Assembly: GCA_910576205.1 (NCBI GenBank) | Contig: CAJTHL010000007.1 | Span: 116,879 to 180,878, forward strand | Source: Clostridia bacterium | Lineage (GTDB): Bacteria > Bacillota > Clostridia > Lachnospirales > Lachnospiraceae | Length of the DNA stretch: 64,000 nt | Direction of reading: 5' to 3' | Shown: positions 8,770-17,306 of the stretch, in pieces | Layout of the letters: each line of letters begins with the position of its first letter | How positions within the stretch are numbered: position 1 is the stretch's first letter | The notes under the pieces: generated by a model | Seen by the model: only the letters and a program-made list of their open reading frames with translations | Told to the model about the DNA's origin: nothing | Databases searched by the model: none | Translations under genes and position numbers: made by a program

Positions 8770-9156
8770 CTATATTAAGACGGCGCTGTCAATATTTGTG
8801 AAAATATTCTGCTTCATCTCCTGGTTCGTCATGGTAGTGACCACCACATTATTGGGAACATTGACGATAAACGCCCCCTGCTCTCCGATGACTACCACGT
8901 CTCTGGCTCCCTTTTCCCTTGCTTTTCCAATGGCCTGATTAAGGTCGTTTAGAAGGGATTCTGTCACCTGGATGCCTCTCTGTTCCACTCTGGTGGCTGC
9001 ATGCTTGGAAAACCGTACTTTATCGCTGTCTTCCATGACATTCTGAAGAAGCGCCCCGAACCCGGTGTTTACCTGTCCTGTTGTAAGGGTTGAACGCTCC
9101 AGCTTTAACTGCTGGACGCTGACTGTCTGATTTAACGGATGTGTATTCTCAATCAT
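8770..9156 (-). CDS. Flagellar operon protein, TIGR02530 type
   Basis: A 128-residue protein matching the uncharacterised flagellar operon family found between flgD and flgE in Firmicutes. The core VRFSKHAATRVEQRGIQVTE and the C-terminal GAFIVNVPNNVVVTTM are the recognisable parts. No enzymatic motif or membrane helix is visible. Its invariable place beside hook genes suggests a role in hook assembly or its control, but the function is not established. Confidence 0.85.
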   Translation of the reverse strand: MIENTHPLNQTVSVQQLKLERSTLTTGQVNTGFGALLQNVMEDSDKVRFSKHAATRVEQRGIQVTESLLNDLNQAIGKAREKGARDVVVIGEQGAFIVNVPNNVVVTTMTNQEMKQNIFTNIDSAVLI

Positions 9157-9189
9157 CCTATCACCGCCTTTTCCTTTCTGGCGAGTCCC

Positions 9190-9786
9190 TTAGCTTTGCG
9201 TTGAGTCTCCTTCGCCCTCCACAGATTCTCCACCTTCTACGTTGTCTTCCCCACCATCAATATCCGTGTCTGTGTCGGAATCGTCAGTCTTATTATCCGG
9301 CGTAACGCCTGTAGAGATCAGATGGCTCAGAAGATAATTCTTTCCGTTTACGTAAATGTAGGGATCGGAACCCGTGAGAGACACGCCCTCCACAACGCCT
9401 GTAGTAGTGCCGATCATCTGTCCCGTCTCATCCAGATCCGCCACCGTCACCGTCTGCCCAAGCAGATTGGTTGCATAGGAGGAAAGGGAGATCTGTGACA
9501 TGCTGTTCATAGCCTCCTCAATGGTAGTCGCCACTTTCCCCAGCGACTCTGTAAGGCTGCTGACAGAGCTGATATTTGCCATCTGGGTCAGCTGGGACAT
9601 CATTTCGCTGTTGCTCATGGGGCTGGACATATCCTGATAACGAAGCTGTGCCGCCAGCAAAGTGAAAAAATCATCCATGGTCATTTCATTATTTGGCGAA
9701 ACATCTTTTCTGATATAATGCTGGATCGCCTGATTATTCTCCGCAGCGTTAGCGCCTGTCAGAGCCGATATATCTGTTGTTGCCAT
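9190..9786 (-). CDS. flgD: Flagellar hook-capping protein FlgD
   Basis: Scaffold that caps the growing hook. The 198 residues include the N-terminal FlgD signature DDFFTLLAAQLRYQDMSSPM followed by NSEMMSQLTQMANISS, then a small beta domain (TVTVADLDETGQMIGTTTGVVEGV). The C-terminus is an acidic Asp/Glu/Ser-rich tail from about residue 165. It is preceded by fliK and followed by the TIGR02530-type gene. Confidence 0.94.
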   Translation of the reverse strand: MATTDISALTGANAAENNQAIQHYIRKDVSPNNEMTMDDFFTLLAAQLRYQDMSSPMSNSEMMSQLTQMANISSVSSLTESLGKVATTIEEAMNSMSQISLSSYATNLLGQTVTVADLDETGQMIGTTTGVVEGVSLTGSDPYIYVNGKNYLLSHLISTGVTPDNKTDDSDTDTDIDGGEDNVEGGESVEGEGDSTQS

Positions 9787-9809
9787 TTACTTGTTGCTCC
9801 TTTCCTTTT

Positions 9810-10955
9810 CTAAATCAATCCCAGTCTGAGCTGCTGCAGGAAATCAAGGCTCTCTCTTTCCTGTCCCTTCTGTTCCTGATGCTCTTTCTGCTGTTCCTGA
9901 TTCTGCTCTGCATTGCCCTGATTGTTTCCCTGGTTGTGCTGCTCCAGATAACCGGGCTCTTTATCCTCCACCACAATAGTTGTGGGACTTCCCAGGTTGT
10001 TTGACATGATCGCGCCGATATCCCTTGCGTTCCTTGCCATCAGCTCCATGGTTCTCTGTTCGGTACACACGATGGACACGCTGGCCGCCTCTTTTCCGAA
10101 GGCTACCTTAATCAGGATTTTTCCAAGATCCTGGGGCTCCAGCTGGATTTCAAACTCTCTTACACCTTCCACCATTTTTGCCAGAAGCTGGTTCATGACC
10201 TTTTCCGGAATCTCCTCGGGCTCTGTCACCTGCACTCTCTCCATGGGGATCTGTGTTTCCTCACCGGAAATCCTCTCCACATGCTCCTCCGTGTGGGCTC
10301 CCTGTGTACCTGCCGCCGCATTTGCCTCCTGTCCGGTGGGATTTTGTTCTGTCTCCTGGAAGGTATCTTCCTTTTCCGCCCTGGCTTTCGGCTCTTCGGT
10401 AAGGGTTTCCACGACCGCAACCGCTTCTTCCTCCACCGGCTTTGCTTCCGTGTCTGCTACCACGGCTTCTCCCTGCACTGCGGCATCTGCCACCGCTGCT
10501 GCCAAAACTTCTGTCTCTGCCGTCGTGTCCGCAATTCCCTCTGTCAGAGCTCCCACAATTTCCTCGGGAACTGCTTCCAGAACATTTACATCTGCTTCCA
10601 CCGGGGTTTCCGGAATGATCTGGAACAACAGGGCTGCCTGCGTCTGGGCCTGCTCCAGGGAACCATCGTCCAGGGTTTCATTTTCTTTTCCTGTAGTCTC
10701 TTCCTTGGAGCCTGCGGTTTTATCCACCGGGCTTTCGCTGTTGTCCGGCGTTTTGCCGTTCGTGGCTTCCTGGGGCTTGTTGTCCTTGCTCTTGCTGCCC
10801 GCAGCTTCCTGCGTCCCGGCATCCGACTGTGCTTTGCCGTCCAGAAGCTCCTGGAATCCGCCGTCCACCTTTGTTGCCGGCCTGCTTCCCTGGGTCCCCG
10901 TCACGGCTGTCACTGCGGCCATCTGGGTACTCATTATGGCATTTCCACCTGCCAT
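9810..10955 (-). CDS. fliK: Flagellar hook-length control protein FliK
   Basis: Secreted ruler that sets hook length and triggers the export specificity switch. The first two thirds are Ala/Glu/Thr-rich and disordered, as usual. The conserved C-terminal domain (about residues 255-335) contains VREFEIQLEPQDLGKILIKV and the trailing NNLGSPTTIVVE. The start is placed at the ATG at 10955 because an AAGGAGG site precedes it; an ATG eight codons upstream has no ribosome site. The protein ends in a Gln/Glu-rich stretch. Confidence 0.92.
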   Translation of the reverse strand: MAGGNAIMSTQMAAVTAVTGTQGSRPATKVDGGFQELLDGKAQSDAGTQEAAGSKSKDNKPQEATNGKTPDNSESPVDKTAGSKEETTGKENETLDDGSLEQAQTQAALLFQIIPETPVEADVNVLEAVPEEIVGALTEGIADTTAETEVLAAAVADAAVQGEAVVADTEAKPVEEEAVAVVETLTEEPKARAEKEDTFQETEQNPTGQEANAAAGTQGAHTEEHVERISGEETQIPMERVQVTEPEEIPEKVMNQLLAKMVEGVREFEIQLEPQDLGKILIKVAFGKEAASVSIVCTEQRTMELMARNARDIGAIMSNNLGSPTTIVVEDKEPGYLEQHNQGNNQGNAEQNQEQQKEHQEQKGQERESLDFLQQLRLGLI

Positions 10956-11001
10956 TTTCTCTTCCTCCTTTCCTTTCATTTTATCTATCGTAAACCGCGC
11001 G

Positions 11002-11463
11002 TTACGCAGTATTACGAGCCTCTCTCTCTACTGCGCTCTTATTGGATACAAATTCCTCAATAAAGCGCTCCTCGTCCTTCTGGACTTCCTTGTCATACTG
11101 GGCCCGCTTCTTTTCCTTAAGCTTTTCGATAGAAGCAGTTTCCTTTCTGGCCTCCACGACCTCCTCCCGTTTTCTCTCCTCACGGGCCATAATCTCCGCC
11201 AGCCTCTCTCTTTCCCGCTCTATTTTCCCACGGATGCTGGTGAGAAACCTGTCAAATGTCTGCATTTCCTGGATGGTAAATCCACGGGCTTTCTTTTCTT
11301 CCCAATCTGCCATGCACTGGCTCTGCTGCTGTTCCAGGCCTTCAATCACCCGTTCGCAGGCCACTCTCTCCGCGATAATCCGGGCGTGCTCCTCCTGCAG
11401 ATGCTCCAGGATCTGCTGTTTGTAATTTAAAACCGTATCCAGCGCAAAGTAAAATTTCTTCAT
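11002..11463 (-). CDS. fliJ: Flagellar export chaperone/stalk protein FliJ
   Basis: Coiled-coil stalk of the FliI ATPase ring. The 153 residues are almost entirely predicted helix with charged heptads, starting FYFALDTVLNYKQQILE, which is typical for FliJ. It sits 15 bp after fliI and before fliK. Identification rests on the N-terminal pattern and on position, because the sequence is otherwise low in conserved residues. Confidence 0.9.
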   Translation of the reverse strand: MKKFYFALDTVLNYKQQILEHLQEEHARIIAERVACERVIEGLEQQQSQCMADWEEKKARGFTIQEMQTFDRFLTSIRGKIERERERLAEIMAREERKREEVVEARKETASIEKLKEKKRAQYDKEVQKDEERFIEEFVSNKSAVEREARNTA

Positions 11464-11478
11464 TTTCCCGTCTCACTT

Positions 11479-12783
11479 CTACCTCTTCAGAATGCTTTGC
11501 ATGGTCTTAATGTCCTCCTCCAGGGAAAAGCTGGCCTCAATTTTCTGCATCAGATAATCATTCACAGCGTCTATCTTTGAAATGGCAAAATCCAGCTTGG
11601 GATTTGTGCCCGCTTTGTAAGCTCCTATGGAAATCAAATCTTCATTCTTACTATAGATACTCAGGATATCCCGCATCTGTGCAGCCAGGTTCTTGTGTTC
11701 CTCCGGCACAATGTTTACCATCAGACGGGAAATGCTGGCGTTTACATCTATGGCCGGGAAATGGTTCTCGTTGGCCAGTTTTCTGCTGAGTACAATATGT
11801 CCGTCCAGAATACCCCGGACGGTATCGGCAATGGGCTCGTTGGTATCGTCACCCTCCACCAGGACTGTGTAGATGCCTGTGATGGAACCCTTCTCAAACT
11901 TCCCGCTGCGCTCCAAAAGCTTTGGGAACTCCGCGTAGATGGAAGGGGTATATCCTCTGGCCACCGGCGGCTCTCCGGTAGCCAGGCCGATTTCTCTTTG
12001 TGCCATGGCAAAACGGGTTAGGGAGTCCATCATCAGCAGGACATCCTTCCCCTGGTCTTTAAAATATTCCGCAATGGTGGTGGCTACCAGAGGGCATTTC
12101 ATGCGCAGCATGGCCGGCTGGTCTGAGGTTGCCACAACCAGAACCGAGCGTTTCAGCCCTTCCGGCCCCAGATCCTTCTCTATAAATTCGCGAACCTCAC
12201 GTCCCCGCTCGCCCACAAGGGCGATGACGTTGATATCCGCCTTGACATTCCTCGCAATCATTCCCAGAAGCGTACTCTTTCCCACGCCACTTCCCGCAAA
12301 AATCCCGATTCTCTGGCCCTTCCCCACGGTGTTCAGACCATCTATAGCCTTCACCCCAAATTCCAGGGTGTCCGTGATGGGCGGACGTGTCAGCGGATTG
12401 ATGTAAGGATTCTCCACATAATAGTGTTTCTGGGATTCAAAATCTCCCAGCTCATCCATGGGATGCCCCAGGGCATCAATCACCCGGCCCCGCAGGAAAT
12501 CCCCCACAGGGATTTTCAGACGCTTTCTGGTGTTGCGCACAAAGCTGCCTGCTGATATCCCGTTCATGTTCTCATAGGCCATCAACTGGCTTCTGCCATT
12601 TTTAAAGCCTACCACCTCCACGGGAATCTGCTTCCGCTTATCCTCATTGTAGATCATGGCAATATCGCCAATGCTGGCTCTGCTGCCCGAGGATTCCATG
12701 GACATTCCCACGATATTCTCTATCTTTCCTATGTAGCTGATGGTTTCAGCGTTGGCAATCAGTTCAGGTAATTCTTCCAGCAT
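11479..12783 (-). CDS. fliI: Flagellum-specific ATPase FliI
   Basis: Export ATPase that energises unfolding and entry of flagellar substrates. The 434 residues match the family. Walker A is GSGVGKST at about 164-171; Walker B lies in DVLLMMDSLTRFAMAQREIG. The signature RGYTPSIYAEFPKLLERSG and the C-terminal VNDYLMQKIEASFS are also present. It stands between fliH and fliJ, its standard partners. Confidence 0.96.
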   Translation of the reverse strand: MLEELPELIANAETISYIGKIENIVGMSMESSGSRASIGDIAMIYNEDKRKQIPVEVVGFKNGRSQLMAYENMNGISAGSFVRNTRKRLKIPVGDFLRGRVIDALGHPMDELGDFESQKHYYVENPYINPLTRPPITDTLEFGVKAIDGLNTVGKGQRIGIFAGSGVGKSTLLGMIARNVKADINVIALVGERGREVREFIEKDLGPEGLKRSVLVVATSDQPAMLRMKCPLVATTIAEYFKDQGKDVLLMMDSLTRFAMAQREIGLATGEPPVARGYTPSIYAEFPKLLERSGKFEKGSITGIYTVLVEGDDTNEPIADTVRGILDGHIVLSRKLANENHFPAIDVNASISRLMVNIVPEEHKNLAAQMRDILSIYSKNEDLISIGAYKAGTNPKLDFAISKIDAVNDYLMQKIEASFSLEEDIKTMQSILKR

Positions 12784-12798
12784 CTCTTATTGCTCCAA

Positions 12799-13578
12799 TC
12801 AGGTTCGGCCATTATTCAGAATGTCCTTGATATTCTCAAGCTGTGTGTTTACGCTGGCGTCTATAATCTCATTGGGCAGTTCTATAATGCAGACGCCCGC
12901 CTCGTCGTTGTCCATGCTGACAATCTTTACATTGTCCGACAGATGGGCCAGGGCGTTTACAAACTCCGTGTCCGCGCTCATGGCAAGCTCTGTCTCTGTC
13001 CTGGATATATAGATTTTCACCCACTCTGTCTTTTTCAGCTTATCCGTGGCCGCCATAATCATGCGGTGAATCACGGTTTCGCTGGATTTAAGGCTCGTAT
13101 GGATTACCTTTTCCGCTATGGCCAGGGCAATCTTTTTGAGATCTTCCTTGTATTTCTCCAGTAGCGCTTCCTTCTCTGCCCGGACACTGTCGATAAGCTC
13201 TTTCATGTCCTGGTTCAAGGCCTTGATCTCCTGCTCCCTCAAAACCAGGGATTCCTTCTGCCCATCCTCGTAGCCTGCGTTGTAGCCCGCCACCCGTCCC
13301 TCTTCGGCCGCAGTCTGGCGGATTTCCTCGCACTGCTTCCTGGTTTCCTCCAGAAGCCGTTCGGCTTCCTCACGGGCATTTTTAAGAGCTTCCTCCGCCT
13401 GCCGCTTTGCCTCCTGGGCATCCTCAAGAGCCGTGGTCTCCGGCGCGGCCTCCTCCTCTTCTATCTCTTCTTCCTTAACCTCCTCCATAGCGAAGTCGGA
13501 AAAAAACTGGTATAATTCTACGGTGTCAATGGTTTTTCTGTCTTTTACAATATTAGACAATAATCTCATCCTTTCCAC
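12799..13578 (-). CDS. fliH: Flagellar assembly protein FliH
   Basis: Regulator of FliI that links the ATPase to the C-ring. The 259 residues have a long Glu/Ala-rich coiled coil (about 60-150) and a C-terminal V-ATPase-E-like domain. The start is uncertain: a GTG at 13578 and an ATG at 13569 both overlap the end of fliG, and a TTG at 13560 sits nine bases after a GGAAAGG site and would give the typical start SNIVKDRK. The 26-bp overlap with fliG indicates translational coupling. Confidence 0.9.
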   Translation of the reverse strand: MERMRLLSNIVKDRKTIDTVELYQFFSDFAMEEVKEEEIEEEEAAPETTALEDAQEAKRQAEEALKNAREEAERLLEETRKQCEEIRQTAAEEGRVAGYNAGYEDGQKESLVLREQEIKALNQDMKELIDSVRAEKEALLEKYKEDLKKIALAIAEKVIHTSLKSSETVIHRMIMAATDKLKKTEWVKIYISRTETELAMSADTEFVNALAHLSDNVKIVSMDNDEAGVCIIELPNEIIDASVNTQLENIKDILNNGRT

Positions 13579-14584
13579 CCTTGGAAATAATCAGCTCACC
13601 GGCCTCTTCCAGCTTACGAATAATACCAACGATTCTCTGCTGGGCCTCCTCTACATCCTTCAGACGTACGCCAACAGTAATCTCCAGGTCGGACTGTACG
13701 CTCTCCGCCATACGGGTGGACATGTTAGAGAAAATAAGCTGTTTGACGTTGTCGTCGCTTCCTTTGAGGGCGTATACCAGATCCTTGACCTCACAGTCGC
13801 GGATAAATCTCTGGATAGATCTGTTGTCAAGCAGCAGAATATCCTCGAATACAAACATCTTCTTGCGGATGGTATCTGCAAGCTCTGCATCCTTTTTGCC
13901 CAGCTCGTCGAATATGTACTTCTCGTTGCTGCGGTCCATATGGTTCATGACATCGGCAATGTAGTCAACACCGCCAATAGCCGTAAAGTCTGTGGACAGG
14001 ATATTCTCAAACCTCTTGCGAAGCTGGTTCTCCACAACCTTGATGGCTTCCGGGGAAGCGCTTTCCATCCTTGCGATACACTCCACCACCTGAATGCCCA
14101 CTTCCTTTGGCAGCTCGCCGATAACGCTGGCCGCCTGCTCGGAATCCGCGTAGGAGAGGATCAGCGCGATAGTCTGGGGCCTCTCATGGGACAGAAACGT
14201 ATACAGATTCTTGGGGTCGGATTTGCGGATAAACTCAAAGGGCCGTACCTTCAGATACTTTGTAACACGCTCCAGAAGCTGCTGGGCCGTGGACTCTCCA
14301 AAGGCTTTTTCCAGAACGGTCCTGGCGTATTCCATACCGCCATCCGTGACCACCTTCTGGGTCAGACAGGTCTTATAAAACTCATCCAGAATATCCAGTG
14401 TATCGTCGGCCTCCAGATGCTTGAGCTTCGCCACTTCTATGGTAAGCTTCTCAATATCATCTTCGCTTAAATGCTTATAAATTGTAGATGCCTTGTCAGC
14501 TCCAAGGGAGACTATGACTGCCGCCGCTTTCTGCTCAGTAGACATCTCCTCTACAGTACTACTCGCCATCGCTCTTTCCCCCAT
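13553..14584 (-). CDS. fliG: Flagellar motor switch protein FliG
   Basis: C-ring protein that interacts with MotA to generate torque. The 343 residues contain FliG_N, the EHPQ-like region (HERPQTIALILSYADSEQAA) and the C-terminal torque domain (DLVYALKGSDDNVKQLIFSNMS, VRLKDVEEAQQRIV). In the last block the usual GPVRL reads VGVRL and one of the paired Asp residues reads Ser. The start overlaps fliF by 26 bp; an ATG five codons in (MASSTVEEM) is an alternative. Confidence 0.95.
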   Translation of the reverse strand: MGERAMASSTVEEMSTEQKAAAVIVSLGADKASTIYKHLSEDDIEKLTIEVAKLKHLEADDTLDILDEFYKTCLTQKVVTDGGMEYARTVLEKAFGESTAQQLLERVTKYLKVRPFEFIRKSDPKNLYTFLSHERPQTIALILSYADSEQAASVIGELPKEVGIQVVECIARMESASPEAIKVVENQLRKRFENILSTDFTAIGGVDYIADVMNHMDRSNEKYIFDELGKKDAELADTIRKKMFVFEDILLLDNRSIQRFIRDCEVKDLVYALKGSDDNVKQLIFSNMSTRMAESVQSDLEITVGVRLKDVEEAQQRIVGIIRKLEEAGELIISKGGKDEIIV

Positions 14585-16184
14585 TCAGCCAGGTCTTTAA
14601 CATCTGTGCTGCAATCTCCGGATTCTCCTCCGTAAATTCTCTCAGGTTCTGTTTCAGCTGCATTCCTCTGTCATTCTGGAAATCAATCATCTCCTGGTCA
14701 AAGGTGAACTGCTCTGCGGCCGCAGCAGCCGCTGCCGCTGCCTCCGCTTCTGCCGCCGCCTCCGCAGCTTTGCGTTTCTTCTTCTTGGCGGAAAGGACCA
14801 GCAGCACAACCGCCAGAATCAGCAGGAAGAATACGATTCCAAATATAATCCAGAAGAGCGGATTCGAGGTAATCACGACCCACGCACCCTGGCTGGGCTC
14901 CTCTTCCTCCTCCTCGGGCCAGGACTGATAGAAGGTTCCGCTGACTACGGAGATCTTGCTGACCCACTCAGTATCCGGAATTCCGGCAGCGTTTCCCACC
15001 AGTGCGCGGATATCGTTAACGGTAAGATCTCCAACTCCCGCGCTGTTCAGCGCCACGGAAATGGTCAAGTCATCCAATGCTCCCGGAGACACCTGTCCCT
15101 GTTCCTTGATCTGGTTTACCAGGAAGTCCCGGTCCCAGGAACGGGCGCCGTAGCCTTCTGCGCCGTCTTCATCGTCCCCTGTATTGTATTCGGGTACATC
15201 CGCATTGGTTTCAGATCCTGCCACCCCGCTTGCTACCGCGTCTTTGCTGCCTGATATCTCCACGGTTCCCGTGTCATGACCCAGGATACCGGTCTTGTCG
15301 TTTTCGTCAATCTTCTCAGGTGTATTATATACAATCGTTTCCCGGATAAGGGTTTCCATATTAATTTCCGCCTTCACGGAAACCATTACATTCTCCTCCC
15401 CAAAGAAGGGGTACAATACATGGAGTACCTTATCAGAGATCTGCCCCTCCACAAGCCGGGCGATCTCATCGGCATCTGAACTGGTCATGGTGTTGGTGTC
15501 CTCCTCGGGACTCACCGTGACATCATTGCCGTTTCCGTCAAACACGGACACATTTTCCATCTCAAGGCCCGGAACACCGGAAGCCACCACCCTCTGGACT
15601 GCCTGGGCCTCGGCCGGAGTAAGCGTACCTCCGTCTGCCATGGTAACAACCGCATGGGCTGTGCTGATCTCCTTGTTGGCGTCGCTTAAGACGTATTTAC
15701 TGGTCTCTCCCAGCGCAATGGTTACCTCTGCGCTTTTCACCCCGCTAAAGAGCTCTATGGTGGCCCCCATCCGCTCCTGCAGGTCGTACAGAGCATAGCG
15801 GTTTTTATCTGAATCCGTGGTCATCAGCCCTGCGTTGTCAATAAACGTCTGATAGGCAAATCCGTTCTTCGGATACCCCTCCAGGGCCAGATTTGCCCGG
15901 GTGATATCCAGCACCTTGACAGGCACCAGAATTTCCCCGTTGTTGGTATACTGATAGTCTGTGCCGGACTCCTGAAGCTTCCCTATAATCTGCTGGGCTT
16001 CCTCTGTACTCAGATTGGAAAATAAAATATCATATTCTTTTTCCCTATTTAAAAGCAAAGCAATAATAATGGCAAACAGTACCAGCCCGGCGGCGGCAAT
16101 CAGAATAATTCTCCTGGTTCTACCCTCAATTTTACTCTCCAGACTGGCCACTCTCGCCCTTAGCTGCTCCAATCTCTCTTTCAT
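14559..16184 (-). CDS. fliF: Flagellar MS-ring protein FliF
   Basis: Builds the membrane MS-ring on which the switch and export gate assemble. The 541 residues have an N-terminal transmembrane helix (about 26-45), YscJ/FliF ring-building domains with LALEGYPKNGFAYQTFID and VVASGVPGLEMENVSVFDGNG, a second helix near 430-455 and a cytoplasmic tail ending in the FliG-binding helix. An Ala/Glu-rich tract with runs of alanine lies in the tail at about 460-485. Confidence 0.96.
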   Translation of the reverse strand: MKERLEQLRARVASLESKIEGRTRRIILIAAAGLVLFAIIIALLLNREKEYDILFSNLSTEEAQQIIGKLQESGTDYQYTNNGEILVPVKVLDITRANLALEGYPKNGFAYQTFIDNAGLMTTDSDKNRYALYDLQERMGATIELFSGVKSAEVTIALGETSKYVLSDANKEISTAHAVVTMADGGTLTPAEAQAVQRVVASGVPGLEMENVSVFDGNGNDVTVSPEEDTNTMTSSDADEIARLVEGQISDKVLHVLYPFFGEENVMVSVKAEINMETLIRETIVYNTPEKIDENDKTGILGHDTGTVEISGSKDAVASGVAGSETNADVPEYNTGDDEDGAEGYGARSWDRDFLVNQIKEQGQVSPGALDDLTISVALNSAGVGDLTVNDIRALVGNAAGIPDTEWVSKISVVSGTFYQSWPEEEEEEPSQGAWVVITSNPLFWIIFGIVFFLLILAVVLLVLSAKKKKRKAAEAAAEAEAAAAAAAAAEQFTFDQEMIDFQNDRGMQLKQNLREFTEENPEIAAQMLKTWLNGGKSDGE

Positions 16185-16224
16185 GGCCGTTTCATTCCCT
16201 TTTCTTTACTCTTCTCAAGCCTGT

Positions 16225-16563
16225 TTACAAAGACATGGTAATCAGTGAATTGTAGGCCTCCAGAGCTTTGTTTCTGATCTGTACCAGCATATCTATGGAA
16301 AGCTGTACCTCCGCCCCGGCAATGGGAACCGTATGGGGGTCATCAATCTGGCCTGTGGCCAGCAGATATTCTTTCCTGGCATAGTCCTGCTCCTGCTCCC
16401 AGACATCTTTAATGGCGTCTTCAAAAACGCTCTGAAAAAGAGACACGCCGTTCTGCCCGCTTACTTTCTGGCTGTTATCCTGGGCCTGGGAACCCCCCAG
16501 CACATTGTCAATACCGCCAACCCCCTGCATCATGTTTATGGGGGTAATAAATAAATTATCCAT
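16225..16563 (-). CDS. fliE: Flagellar hook-basal body complex protein FliE
   Basis: Adaptor between MS-ring and rod. Of the 112 residues, the C-terminal part DDPHTVPIAGAEVQLSIDML then VQIRNKALEAYNSLITMSL is the FliE signature. A strong AAAAGGAG site precedes the start. flgB lies 57 bp upstream with no flgC between them, unlike the common flgB-flgC-fliE order. Confidence 0.95.
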   Translation of the reverse strand: MDNLFITPINMMQGVGGIDNVLGGSQAQDNSQKVSGQNGVSLFQSVFEDAIKDVWEQEQDYARKEYLLATGQIDDPHTVPIAGAEVQLSIDMLVQIRNKALEAYNSLITMSL

Positions 16564-16619
16564 AATATTAACTCCTTTTATCTGACTTTATAAGACAACC
16601 GGGGCTGTCCGCCTTTTTC

Positions 16620-17003
16620 TTATCCCTTGATAACAGTCCTCAGCCTGGTAATATCGTTATTGACGGCCTGGAGTACATACTGGTATTGAAGATAGGCCCT
16701 TGTGGCCTCCACTTCCTCCGTATCCGCATCCACATTGTTCCTGTCCAGACGGTCGGAGCTGTTTTCCTTTACATGGACGGTATAATGAGAGTTCTCAATG
16801 ATATCACGGGTACTCTGATTACTTCCTGTAGCTCTGGCTAACTGTAAACGGTTTCTGAACTCGTCCTCAAAGGTTACATATTTCGCCTTATAATTCGGAG
16901 TGTCTATATTGGTCATATTTTCGGAAATTACTTTCTGTTTGGCCCATAAAAACTCCAGGGACTTGGCCCCCATGGATATTGTATTTCCAAACATAAGGTT
17001 CAT
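16620..17003 (-). CDS. flgB: Flagellar basal-body rod protein FlgB
   Basis: Proximal rod subunit and first gene of the long assembly operon. The 127 residues include the N-terminal rod motif (KVISENMTNIDTPNYKAKYV) and C-terminal EVEATRAYLQYQYVLQAVNN. The ATG at 17003 follows purine-rich GGAGGGAGAAGGG sequence. A sigma-A promoter lies about 85 bp upstream. Confidence 0.94.
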   Translation of the reverse strand: MNLMFGNTISMGAKSLEFLWAKQKVISENMTNIDTPNYKAKYVTFEDEFRNRLQLARATGSNQSTRDIIENSHYTVHVKENSSDRLDRNNVDADTEEVEATRAYLQYQYVLQAVNNDITRLRTVIKG

Positions 17004-17085
17004 CGTATATCCCTTCCCTTCTCCCTCCTGGGGAATTTTATCTCATAAACACAATCTATGCATTTTATTCCAGAATACTCTTTTT

Positions 17086-17114
17086 ATTCTAAACCTTTCT
17101 GTCCTCTTTTTCAA
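17086..17114 (-). promoter_or_regulatory. Sigma-A promoter of the flgB operon
   Basis: On the minus strand TTGAAA (17109-17114) and TAGAAT (17086-17091) are separated by exactly 17 bp. It is the best promoter match in the 300-bp gap upstream of flgB, with no sigma-28-type -10 element in sight. This suggests that the rod/hook operon is driven by the housekeeping sigma factor. Confidence 0.75.
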
Positions 17115-17206
17115 GATAAAAAGACACGTTTCCTCTAAATCCCACAAAGTTTTCCGTGGGTTTTCACAGAATTTTCACACTTTCTTTATATTTTTGGAAA
17201 ATAACA

Positions 17207-17237
17207 GGGGGTAGAGCATCCATTTTACCCCCCCCCC
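17207..17237 (-). terminator. Hairpin with G10 tract upstream of the flgB promoter
   Basis: On the minus strand a run of ten G (17228-17237) leads into a stem GGGGGTA/TACCCCC with a 12-base loop (17207-17232), followed by TGTTATTTT. This can end transcription from the transglycosylase gene. The homopolymer is long enough to vary in length. Confidence 0.6.
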
Positions 17238-17246
17238 GTACATAAA

Positions 17247-17294
17247 AGCCTTTAAGACCGATCACCAGAAAACGGCTCTATTTCCTTAAAGGCT
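17247..17294 (-). terminator. Extended hairpin after the transglycosylase gene
   Basis: Inverted repeat AGCCTTTAAGG/TCTTAAAGGCT with an inner GCCG/CGGT pairing, starting 12 bp past the stop codon of the transglycosylase gene and followed by TTTTATG. It is the first of two consecutive hairpins separating that gene from flgB. Confidence 0.6.
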
Positions 17295-17306
17295 CTGTAA
17301 TGTACT

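Noticed and set aside
10956..10979. Upstream ATG of fliK adding eight residues
   Set aside because: The added codons overlap the purine-rich ribosome site of the ATG at 10955.
9982..11430. Long plus-strand open frame opposite fliK and fliJ
   Set aside because: Low-complexity Ser/Ala/Val product that mirrors the GC-rich antisense of fliK; no ribosome site or homology, while the minus-strand genes fit the operon.
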